NCBI GenBank assembly: GCA_034509925.1
Contig: CM067529.1
Span: 62,001-126,000 of the forward strand
Reading direction: 5' to 3'
Source of the DNA: Hirudinaria manillensis
Lineage: Eukaryota > Annelida > Clitellata > Hirudinida > Hirudinidae
Length of the DNA stretch: 64,000 bases
Shown: positions 55,105-64,000 of the stretch, in pieces
How the letters are laid out: each line of letters starts with the position of its first letter
Numbering within the stretch: position 1 is the first letter of the stretch
Translations under genes and position numbers: made by a program
The notes under the pieces: generated by a model
Databases searched by the model: none
The model's input: the letters and a program-made list of their open reading frames with translations, nothing else
Told to the model about the DNA's origin: nothing

Positions 55105-57854
55105 ATGGAATTAATTAACATCATTATTTATGGCGATGGACCTTCCGGAATGAGACTTGAAGGTGGAGGGCATGCTCCAACCTATGTTTCTAAGGTAGCC
55201 ATCTGCAAATTTAAAGGCCTCAGAACTATAAGCAAACAAGCTTGAATATTTATGTTTAAGAAATCAGTGTCATTCATCATTGTATGGTGCATCCTTGCGG
55301 ATATAAACTTCTTATTGCAATAAAATATTGACTTGCAAATATCGCAATCGTGAGAGTTGTTGTAATTTAAAAAAAGTTATTCGATTGAATACATTAATCA
55401 TTCCATCCAAAGCTCCACAAAAGGGGTCGAGCCAAGATCGCTGGAATAAGAATTGGAGATGAGGTGGTATCGATAAATGGTTTTCCATGCAACGTGATGG
55501 ATTTGCAGGAAGCTCAAGAATTGGTTAAAAATACATCTGACATTCGACTCGAGATACTAAGGTCCAAGCTGTAAACATATTTTCTATGCAAGAATTAATA
55601 ATCAAATTATTATAAAATTTCTAATCGAAATCGTTCTTATTACTGCATTAAAACGCTAGTGTTAAAATATTAACATTTGCTACATCTTACAGGAGGGTTA
55701 GGCACACTTACGAAGAGACACCCTCTTGGGATGGCTTCGACACAGATTCTTCTGAATTCTACTCGCCTTTTGTGAATATCTCTAGCAACATAAGACAACA
55801 AATAAGATCCCCCTTTCGAACGTCCAACCAGATCAGCAACACCATAATACCGATTTATGTTTCCGACGAAGCGACTGGGAAAATTTCACCTGATGATGGT
55901 AGAGCTGGAAATCATCGGAATCGCGAATGCCGTTATTCTTGCAGTAGATCTGGAGTTTCTCCAAAGTTTAGTGAATCACCTACAAAAAGACACGTCACAA
56001 GAGCTTACATAATCCCTGTTAATAACCAGATTAAAATCAGGGAAAATCGATCGTTTCAAAGTCACATGGATCCAATCGAAATTAAATGGAATTTACCTTT
56101 ACAAATAAAAAAAAATGATCACAGAAGTTTTGACATTCCCACATCATTGCTGGACAATGCAAGCGATGTTCATCTACAAAATATAACAAAATCGGCTAAA
56201 TGTCCTGGAGAAACGTGGCACTCACCGACTCTAGTGAAGAAGGACAGTTCGATTTCAATCGAGAAAAAGTCACCGCGCGAAGAAGTCATCATTTGGTCTT
56301 CAAAAAATATTCCTTCATCCGAAAAATATCTTGAAGAAACAATTCCACACGGAGAACCTAAACTATGGAAACCACAAATTCAATTTAATGAAACATTAAC
56401 TTTCAAGCCTCGTTTACCAACTCCACCGGTTGGATATGACGATCCCGATGCTTCGCGAGTTGTCGTCAATGAAGAGTTGATTGACGCTGGACTTCTGACA
56501 AGGGGATTTGTCACGGCAGCTGGAGTTCCGGTTGAAATGCACCTCGAACCAAGTAAATGTTAACCAGTAAAACTAACGGCAGTAATAACGACGAACTACG
56601 TAACTTAATGTAGTAATAGCTATTAATTTCTTTCAGAAAAACTGTATTCTGACTCTTCTTTCTACGAAGATCCCTGCCATAAATACCCTACGATCGAGGA
56701 GCAAATCAAAATGGCCCGCAAGGTCGCTAACTTACTGACCTCGAATACGGGTCGTACTGGAAAAGGTCAGAAAATGTTTTTAAAACGACAGGAAATGTCT
56801 TCTAAATGGGTGACGCATCTCGACCCACTTGTGGAAGCTTCCATCAAAGAAAAAAAAGAAAGGAATCAGCAATTTGAGGAAAATACAGCTTTCACAAGTA
56901 TATGAATGCACAAATTGAATTCAAACTTAAAAATGTCGATTCGAAACATTCGTTATTGTAGAAGAAAAATGTTTTAATTCTTTGCACTTAGGTGTAGTGG
57001 GAATAAATATTTGTAGGTCATTCAGGCGAGGGGCCGTTCGACCAAGTGTCGCGCGCAAAAAGAGCTGCCGAATTAGAAAAAATGCGCTTGAAAGAAGAGA
57101 AGTCTCTTCACGATGTGGTACCATTTGACCTCTGTGCACAATTGGCCCATGAACTTCACCAAGTCAAAGGTAAAGGAGGCAAACTCTTTGCTAAAATTAA
57201 AGCAAAAGCCGAAGAATGGGTGGTATCCGAAAACGATCCAAAACTCGACTCAGGACTGAGACCTTGCGACCAAGAACGAAAATATCAAAAGGAACTCCTC
57301 GAACTGACTCCACTGAAACCCATGCACAATTTCACTACGTCGGATAAAACTAGCGATTCTTTTCCAAGCTTTATCGGTCCAAACCATCCTGACTTAAGGA
57401 GCGGTCAACCGCAAAACAAACTCAAAGATATGATCAACCACCCTAGGGCAGTCATGACTCCTTGGGAGTCTATGGTAGAAACTGGAAACTTGGACAAAGC
57501 TTTCGAACATCTCTGCAACTACGAGGAGCTGAAAGGCCCTAGTTCAACTGGAGCATACAAGGCGAGGCAACCGACAACAAAACAGTATGATTATACCTCC
57601 CCATTTTGTCCAAGCGAATCACGTCAATTTTCAGTAACGAATTCAGGTAATTAAATATATTCGAGTTAAACAAACTTTCACATCATCGTCCTATCCAAAT
57701 TATTATTGTAAACATTAAATTTTAATTACAAACAGATATGAACGGCTTTAGCACTAAGTACGGATCTAATAATGAACATTTCAAGATCTTTGGTGGAACA
57801 CAGATGTCGGGGGCCAGGTACGAACCAGTGCCTTTCCGTCCAACAATGGCTTAA
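55105..57854 (+). CDS. PDZ protein of synaptopodin-2/Zasp-like type
   Basis: Probable actin- or Z-disc-associated scaffold. Exons 55105-55194, 55413-55561, 55693-56552, 56637-56897, 57017-57646, 57736-57854; 2109 nt, 702 aa, phases close. An N-terminal PDZ domain (residues 1-80) has the loop GPSGMRLEGG, then RAKIAGIRIGDEVVSINGFP and LQEAQELVKN. A long, Ser/Pro-rich, probably disordered middle follows. The C-terminal half has the paired motifs GKGQKMFLKRQEMSSKWV and GKGGKLFAKIKAKAEEWVV, which resemble the GKG-x-x-(M/L)F-x-KR repeats of the synaptopodin family, as well as TPWESMVETGN. An internal donor at 57818 (CCAG/GTACGA) in the last exon allows another ending. Neighbour PSMB1 is divergent and unrelated in function. 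The family call rests on the PDZ and the GKG motifs. Confidence 0.75.
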
Positions 57855-58315
57855 TGACTTTTTGGAGAATTTTTATTTAACCCACTATAAAATTTCAAAA
57901 TTTGTCATTGATGTTTATTTCAATTCAGGATTTTAAACATTTTTTTTTCAATAATTTCCAAAATATATTTTGGTTCTATTAAATCACAAATGGAAATCCT
58001 AACATGCAGTTCTGTAGAACTTTATTGGAAATGTGGAAATTACTGCAGTCTTATTTAAAGATGTGAATATTTATAATCAACCTAGATTTTGAATGTTTCA
58101 GTAGCAATGGAAAATCGTTTAAGGCTGATTTAATAAAAAAAAACTTATAAATGAAACCAAATAAATTAAATTTTTTAAAAATTTATTTAATTGAACAGTT
58201 TTATTTTCAATTATTTTCAAGGCTTTAATACATAAAAATATCACATAAAATGAAGAAAATTTATCTGAATAAATAATTTCAAAGCCTGATTAATTACTTT
58301 TTTGTTGACCCCTAG

Positions 58316-58395
58316 GACTTATCCTGTTTAATGATGACAAAATGTTCTCCAGGAGATTCGGAGAGTTCATACATGTTAGACCCACTAGCGATTAG
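58316..58395 (+). CDS. Candidate alternative terminal exon A of the PDZ gene
   Basis: A strong acceptor (pyrimidine run ending CCCCTAG at 58315) opens into a frame read in phase 1 that contains FNDDKMFSRRFGEFIHVRP and stops at TAG 58393-58395. Phase 1 matches the donor at 57647 of the PDZ gene, so it could replace the normal last exon. No transcript support. Confidence 0.35.
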
Positions 58396-58510
58396 GGGTG
58401 TTTGAAATTCGCACCCATTAGTCACGACATTCAAGAAGGTTTCGCTATTAAATTATTAATTAGTTTTCTAAAACATGCAAAAAAAACATCATAAACTTTA
58501 ATAATGGCAG

Positions 58511-58592
58511 CCCTGAAACTGGTGTCTATGGAGTCAAGAGACCACCAAAAGCTACAGATGCGACTCCGTACTTTAGAGTCATATTCGAATAG
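58511..58592 (+). CDS. Candidate alternative terminal exon B of the PDZ gene
   Basis: Acceptor TGGCAG at 58510, phase 2, then PETGVYGVKRPPKATDATPY and a stop at 58590-58592. Phase 2 matches the internal donor at 57818, which would replace the ending RYEPVPFRPTMA. The peptide looks protein-like in composition and has a Pro-Pro-Lys motif. Confidence 0.45.
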
Positions 58593-58646
58593 TTACTTAA
58601 GTATGTCAAATATGTGAACGACTATAGAATGGAAGGATACTGACAG

Positions 58647-58761
58647 ACAGAGAGGGGGCTTTGGTCGAATTAAATATCAACGGGCTAAAGCAAGCCTGTA
58701 CAATGCCGGATGAAATTACCTCGGATGATGGGGATAGAGATAACAAGGATAACGATGAAAG
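58647..58761 (+). CDS. Candidate internal exon with acidic coding
   Basis: Between an acceptor (ACTGACAG) and a donor (GAAAG/GTGCGA) lies an open block, phase 1 in and phase 2 out, encoding GALVELNINGLKQACTMPDE and then an Asp-rich run. Phase 1 fits the PDZ gene donor at 57647; phase 2 out fits the acceptor at 62297 of the next gene. It may therefore belong to either gene or link them. Confidence 0.4.
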
Positions 58762-59102
58762 GTGCGACTATACCTAAAAGGTGCTTTGCGCTAATCCACC
58801 AATTCATTCCAATTTCCTAAGAACATATTTTAATATTTATGTTTGCAAAGTTAGATTCGTTTAATCTTTCGTTTACACTTTCTCAATGCTTAATTTCGAG
58901 CGCACTCTCTCCGCTGGATCTCCTTAGTAACCTCCCACTTAACTGTCATCTCAGCAGCCAATCTCTGTTGCATCTCAAACAAAAAAATGTGCGCGTGTGG
59001 TAAAAATCACGCACGCAGGTGACAAACTCTCAAAACAATTTGCTTTCGAACATCGGCCAAACCACTCAAAGTTATCCGCTAAACGTGCCTGAGAGCACCG
59101 TG

Positions 59103-59110
59103 TATAAAAG
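59103..59110 (+). promoter_or_regulatory. TATA box (TATAAAAG)
   Basis: A canonical TATAAAAG in a GC-richer setting, about 95 bp upstream of a small open frame starting at 59202 (MEFHNLGLLESDRFVDGKE, ending at a GAG/GTAACC donor at 59258) and 400 bp upstream of the ATG at 59501. It is the best promoter-like element in the window. The 59202 frame is in phase 0 at its donor and does not join in phase to the later exons, so it may be a uORF or part of an alternative transcript. Confidence 0.5.
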
Positions 59111-59500
59111 TGAACCTTATCTGACACACTAAAGAGAGCTGAAAAGTAGTGGAGAACAGTCGTCTATGTGACTCAAATATACCGAATAGTTTTGAGCGAT
59201 AATGGAGTTTCACAACTTAGGTCTTCTGGAATCAGATCGGTTCGTAGATGGCAAGGAGGTAACCTTTGCTCACTTGTGCAATTAAGGGCAACTTTTTGTT
59301 GCTAATTTGTTGCTAATGTCTGCGAATTTGTTAATTAACAAGAATGTGTAATAAGCATTATTTTGCTAATAATCATTGGATTCTGATGAGATGTTACCGT
59401 TCGCTTGACTGCCCTCTTCAGGCAATACAGTTTAGTCTCCAATTTGCATTCATTTACTCACTCACTCGGTCTGCCTCGATTTAAAGCACAGCTGTAAGTA

Positions 59501-62500
59501 ATGTCAGCAATGAGTACTATTGACCCTGCGCGCGTGTTTGCAGCTGAGATGACTCCTGCCGATAGCGACTTCAGCCGAAAAGACGCTGTGGCATTTTACG
59601 GGTAAGCATTTTAATGTTTTGTTTTTACTCCATTCCGCTTAGTGTCACATAATCTGTTATAAATCATGCTTGATAGAGATAGCGTTTTATGGTGACATTC
59701 ATTTAAAATGAAAAATTCTATTAATTTTCAAAAAGATCTTAAATTTCTCAGGGTGGCAAATTGTGACAAAAATACCATAGACTCAGGCTTGTGCTATGAA
59801 TATACCATAAAGTAAAATTTTTGAATTCTCATGATCATATCTTTTGAAATAACAAATCTATTTATTTTCTTATTCAATTAAAATAGTTTTTGCCTTTATA
59901 ACTATTATTAAAAATAGTTTTTACATACAACATCATTCCTGCCACAAGGTTCACAATCAGATGATAAAAATTATTTGATTGTACATCTCTTGAAATAACT
60001 TATCAGGATTATCAGATTTTCTCCCACACTTGTAGTATTAGCAACATTAACATCAATTGTATCCATTTTGACAAAGAAAAGGACCTATTCCTTCTTTATT
60101 TCAAATGAGTTTAATGAATTTATTAATCAAGCTTCAACAGGATATTTATGGATCTAAATTACCCTCACTTGATTATCCATGTTCCAAATTTTAGTATATC
60201 AGTTTATTTAGAGTTGTTATCATTAGCATAATTGATATGATTCTAATATGCTTAATATCGTTTTGATTTCTCAACATTTCTATTGCGCACCCCCGAGCAG
60301 TGTTAGCGGTCTCTTGCTTGTGAAGTAATAAATAAATAAACTGTTTTGTAGATTGTGAAATTATTTACAAACCAAAAAATGTACATTTTATTTTGTTAAT
60401 TACTAATCAAGTTTAATGTTATTATTTTTACTAATACTAAGGCTGCATGGCTGTAATGGATATCATCTGCCTTTACATTGGTGTTTTTCATCTTTTCTAC
60501 ATGGAGCATATTTAGAGTGTAGGTTCTCAAAGGTAATTTTTAATAAATTTAACTTAACCATGTCATTGCACTTCTTCATATTCACTAATTCTTCTTATAC
60601 ATTAGGCAAAGCTAGACAGGCCAACCATGCTAGCATTTGAGTATTCTCTCCAAGGTTGCCATTCCATCTGACGATCCCTCGACCTACGTCCTGGGAAGTT
60701 GAGAGCTCAAATCAGTGACAGGAATGCCCTCGAGAATCTGTCGACTCGACGTTGGAGTCACAACCGCAGTAAGGAGTAGAACTGCTTAGAAATTTGGCAC
60801 AAAGCCATGATAAGATATTAAGCAATCAATTATATCATAATTTAAGTGGTTTATTTTAAAACGGCAGCCAATGAGATCAAAGACACAAAGAAAGAAAGAA
60901 TAAATGAAGAGAGCAATCACAACTGCAGTGGCGAAGCGTGGTAGGTTGTCGCTGTGATCTTCGGATGCCTTCGAGGTTTTGTAATTCTGAGATCACTGCG
61001 AAAACTTATCCCTCGGAGCTGAGCAGACATCCTTCGGACAATGATTAGAAGAAGAACAGAAAATAATTCACGATTGTCAATAGTGGGGTCGCCTCCACCA
61101 TCGTCCTCATTAACAACATGACTGAGTAGCAATGCTAATTGTAGAGACCTAAGAAAATGAAAAGACCCATGAAGAAGGAAGTCAAACCAAATTATCATTT
61201 TGGCAATTATATCCGTATCCATCATTATCATGACAATTTCAGTTAATTAAAAACTTTTAGCATGTCTTCAGTAACACGATTCAGGAATAAGAAAGGTTCT
61301 GTCCATCTAGATGTAGTAATAGGTGCGCTTTTTAACAATTATATAGTGGCCACTACCAGAAGTACCTGTACCTCCTTGTCAATGAATATGACTTGGTCTG
61401 CATTTCCGTGGAATTTAATTTGCCTTTCTTTGGCTAAAGTGCACATAACATTTTAGAGACATTTTCATTGGTAAGAGTTTTTAAACGCAACAAAAGTAAG
61501 AAATCAAAATGCAATTTTCATATCAAGTTTCGAGCTAGTTTCCATGTGTCATAACCTGTTCGGTGGCCGCAAACGACTGCAGGCTGTATATTTTTATAAC
61601 AACAATCTTTCATACCCTAGATGGCAATACATATTTTCTATGCCTTCAGAGTCTAAAATTTCTCCACTTATTTAGATAAAAATGAACTCAAACATAATTA
61701 GAGCACAATTTTGATGCAAAATCGGTTATTGTAAGCAGTATAACAGCGGTATTTTACATAATTTTGATCGAGGTGGGCGCTAAATTTTCCGTCTGTCAAT
61801 TGTTTGTCTCACACGAAAAAGCAGTCATTGAAAGAGCGGGCAGTCTCAATGTAACGCGTCCACAACCCTTACTATGTAACTTGCATCATTAGTAATAAAA
61901 TGCTTCTTCGTTTTTCGTATGGCGTTTGTATGCGATGAGCCGCATTTTCGGTGACACCGCTGCAAGTCCTACATAAATTCGAAACCAGATATAAGTGTTT
62001 TAAGATGTCGCTTTTCGAATATTTTATCACTTCTTAAATAAATTATTGGGTTTGCGCGACCCAAATTCTTGGTGATCGTGTAAAGTATTAGAGTCGTCGT
62101 TGCATTAACGACCATTCAGCTCGCGTAGGCACTTTCGCACCAATAATCGAAGGCTGTCTACTACCTGTTGTTTACCTGTCCACATGAAAAATATTTCTAT
62201 AAATGTAGGTGTTAAAGCCAAAATTCCACTGATAGGTACGTGCGATGACAAATTTGCAAAAAGCTCTTGGAAGATCTAATATCACTCGAACACCAGTAAA
62301 GCAGCAGAGTTTAGACGAAATCTTGTTGAGCTGACTGACAAGTCGAAGATGACTTCACGGAGATCGAATGTCGACTATTCCTCGTTGTACAGCACGACCG
62401 ACCATATCAATAGCAACAATTATTTAGCTCCCCAATCTGCAATTGGCACAAGAAGTCCGACTCCAGAAACAGTAAATGCAGAGCTAGCTAGCCTCAGGAA

Positions 62501-63459
62501 AGATGGCAAGGACTATCACGTCTCGGTTAATTTGAACTCACTGATATCATCAAACCACGTTGGATCCCAGCCTATGATGCATCAGGGTAATGTCATCAAC
62601 CAACACAACACACACCAAACCGTTGCCAGGAACCATGAGAGGGAAATCACTCAGCAAAGGACTTCTAGGGGGCTTGATACCTTTCTGGATATTAAACCCA
62701 GTTCTCTAGGATCGAGCAAAACCATCTTGACCGTCAACGGAACAAACGATTCAAAACTTTACAAGGCATACCAAATGCACATGAACCAAAAAAACCTCCT
62801 TGCCGTTGCTTTGCCTCCAAAGCCTTCCTCCGTTTCTAGCTATTCCCTCTCTCCCCCTATCAGCATTACAACACATGGGTCTCAAGAGAGTGGTTTTGCT
62901 GTTAAGTCTGTTACCTCCAACAATGTTGACCAGACAGACAGGCAAACAAAAAGAAACGAAAAGGTGAGACTCTAAATGATTATTTATTAGCATTTCAATG
63001 AAACTGCAGCATTATGTTAATTAATTATTTTGGTATTTTATTTCACTTACAAATTCTCAAATTGCTTCTCATTGTTTTACTAGATGTTAGATAATATAAA
63101 TTTCATAGATAGATGTTGCAAATAACCACCACAGATCACAAATATATATTCTTTCAAAACTTTATTCAGATGCTATTTTCCTGACCTCTGAGATTACATA
63201 TGTGAAAGATTCCAAAAATAACTGGCCAATAACTTGCAATTTAAATGCTAACAGATTTCTTAAATATAGGTGGAATTTGACCTATGCCTCAAGGGTCACT
63301 TGCCAAAAGAAGCACAAAAATCTAGAACATGGGAAGTTGTTGGTACTGTTCCAGCCCAAAGAAACAACAAAAAAAATGACTCCCCAAAAGAAAAACAGAC
63401 TTCAAGAACTTCTGCTCGTGCCATAAACGAAGACGAGATCGATTCTCGCCAAATTAAAG
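59501..63459 (+). CDS. Unrecognised Ser/Asn/Gln-rich protein, 5' part of gene
   Basis: Three exons join in phase: 59501-59601 (phase 2 out), 62297-62963 and 63270-63459 (phase 1 out). The protein starts MSAMSTIDPARVFAAEMTP, runs through DSDFSRKDAVAFYG/KAAEFRRNLVELTDKS (junction residue Gly), then a polar low-complexity region (Ser, Asn, Gln, Thr), VALPPKPSSVSSYSLSPP, and after the third junction VEFDLCLKGHLPKEAQKSRT. There is no membrane segment or known domain that I can name. It looks cytoplasmic and largely disordered, with Pro-rich motifs (PPKPS) that could bind SH3 or WW domains. At least one more exon must follow past 63459 and I see none before the window ends, so the gene is cut by the edge or continues after a long intron. 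Confidence 0.6.
59602..62296 (+). other. Large first intron of the last gene
   Basis: 2.7 kb of AT-rich sequence between two phase-matched exons. No exon, RNA gene or mobile element was recognised. A weak coding-like but inconclusive block lies at 60650-60780. Regulatory elements could be present, but none is recognisable by eye. Confidence 0.4.
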
Positions 63460-63867
63460 GTTAATTAATTTCTGCTGTTTGGGGCTTTAAATAATTCTTC
63501 AATCCATCATTCTATTTTACAAAATGCTACTTTCCTTTGTTAATGTAAATACTGTCTGTCTGTCTGAAACGACACATTTAAAAAAAGCATTAGCCTTAAT
63601 GTTAAGTATGGGTCCGTGTTTTATCACTAAAACGTTCAAGATGCCATCAAATTTCTTTAGCAAAATAAAAAAATGTTAAAAACAAGTTGAACCAAATGTT
63701 ATGAATGATACGACTCAACACTCAGAAATGAACTTCAAAGTAATGTTTCCTTTTTTTGTTTTCATTAGTTATTAATTGTATCTGTTATTAATCTCAATGG
63801 TGATGTTATTAATTGTATCTGCATAACATCTTGAAGTCTACGGGACATATGCCACTCTAATGAACCG
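63460..63867. other. Intron or intergenic DNA with a local duplication
   Basis: AT-rich. The words TTATTAATTGTATCTG occur at about 63771 and 63807, an imperfect duplication with a 36-bp spacing. A short CTGT run is at 63553. The last 45 bases lead into the (ATT)n array and may be the 3' end of an interspersed element. Confidence 0.45.
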
Positions 63868-63997
<130 letters not shown>

Positions 63998-64000
63998 ATC

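Overview
The window is nuclear DNA from an animal, most likely a bilaterian invertebrate. Genes are split into many short exons with GT-AG introns of roughly 50-1000 bp, the DNA is AT-rich, and the gene set is metazoan: myosin light chain kinase, voltage-gated calcium-channel alpha2-delta, NR5-type nuclear receptor, SGSM RUN-TBC RabGAP, NCBP3, proteasome beta-6. Gene density (about nine genes in 55 kb) and the mixture of families argue against a vertebrate. The phylum cannot be fixed from the sequence. There are no prokaryotic features.

Layout: 1-8.7 kb holds no gene I can support, only repeats and simple-sequence tracts. 8.77-13.98 kb (+) is a complete smooth-muscle-type myosin light chain kinase (Ig, long linker, Ig, FN3, kinase, calmodulin-binding tail; 932 aa by phase-consistent joining). 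14.66-25.25 kb (-), possibly reaching 26.2 kb, is a HELZ2-like protein with a CCCH finger, an RNB exoribonuclease domain and one UPF1-type helicase; a decayed LINE lies in one of its introns. 27.7-34.6 kb (+) is a divergent alpha2-delta/CACHD1-family protein. 35.6-39.1 kb (+) is NCBP3. 40.3-48.9 kb (-) is an SGSM1/2-type RabGAP. 49.8-52.2 kb (+) is an NR5/FTZ-F1-like nuclear receptor (519 aa). 52.75-54.04 kb (-) is proteasome subunit beta-6/PSMB1 (214 aa). 55.1-57.85 kb (+) is a PDZ protein of the synaptopodin-2/Zasp-like muscle type (702 aa) with candidate alternative 3' ends. 59.1-63.5 kb (+) is the 5' part of an unrecognised gene that leaves the window. The last 130 bp are an (ATT)n array.

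The genes are not an operon or a pathway; they are independent housekeeping, signalling and muscle genes. Adjacent genes often alternate in direction, giving head-to-head pairs (HELZ2-like/alpha2-delta, SGSM/nuclear receptor, PSMB1/PDZ) and tail-to-tail pairs (MLCK/HELZ2-like, NCBP3/SGSM, nuclear receptor/PSMB1). MLCK and the PDZ protein point to contractile tissue, but nothing shows that they are co-regulated.

Exon limits were set by hand from splice signals, reading phase and family conservation. Where phases close perfectly (MLCK, NCBP3 from its second exon on, nuclear receptor, PSMB1, PDZ) the models are good. Parts of the alpha2-delta gene, the HELZ2-like N-terminus and the last gene are approximate. 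No strong candidate for a wholly new system was seen; the best unexplained items are the unrecognised gene at 59.5-63.5 kb and the exon cluster at 58.3-58.8 kb.
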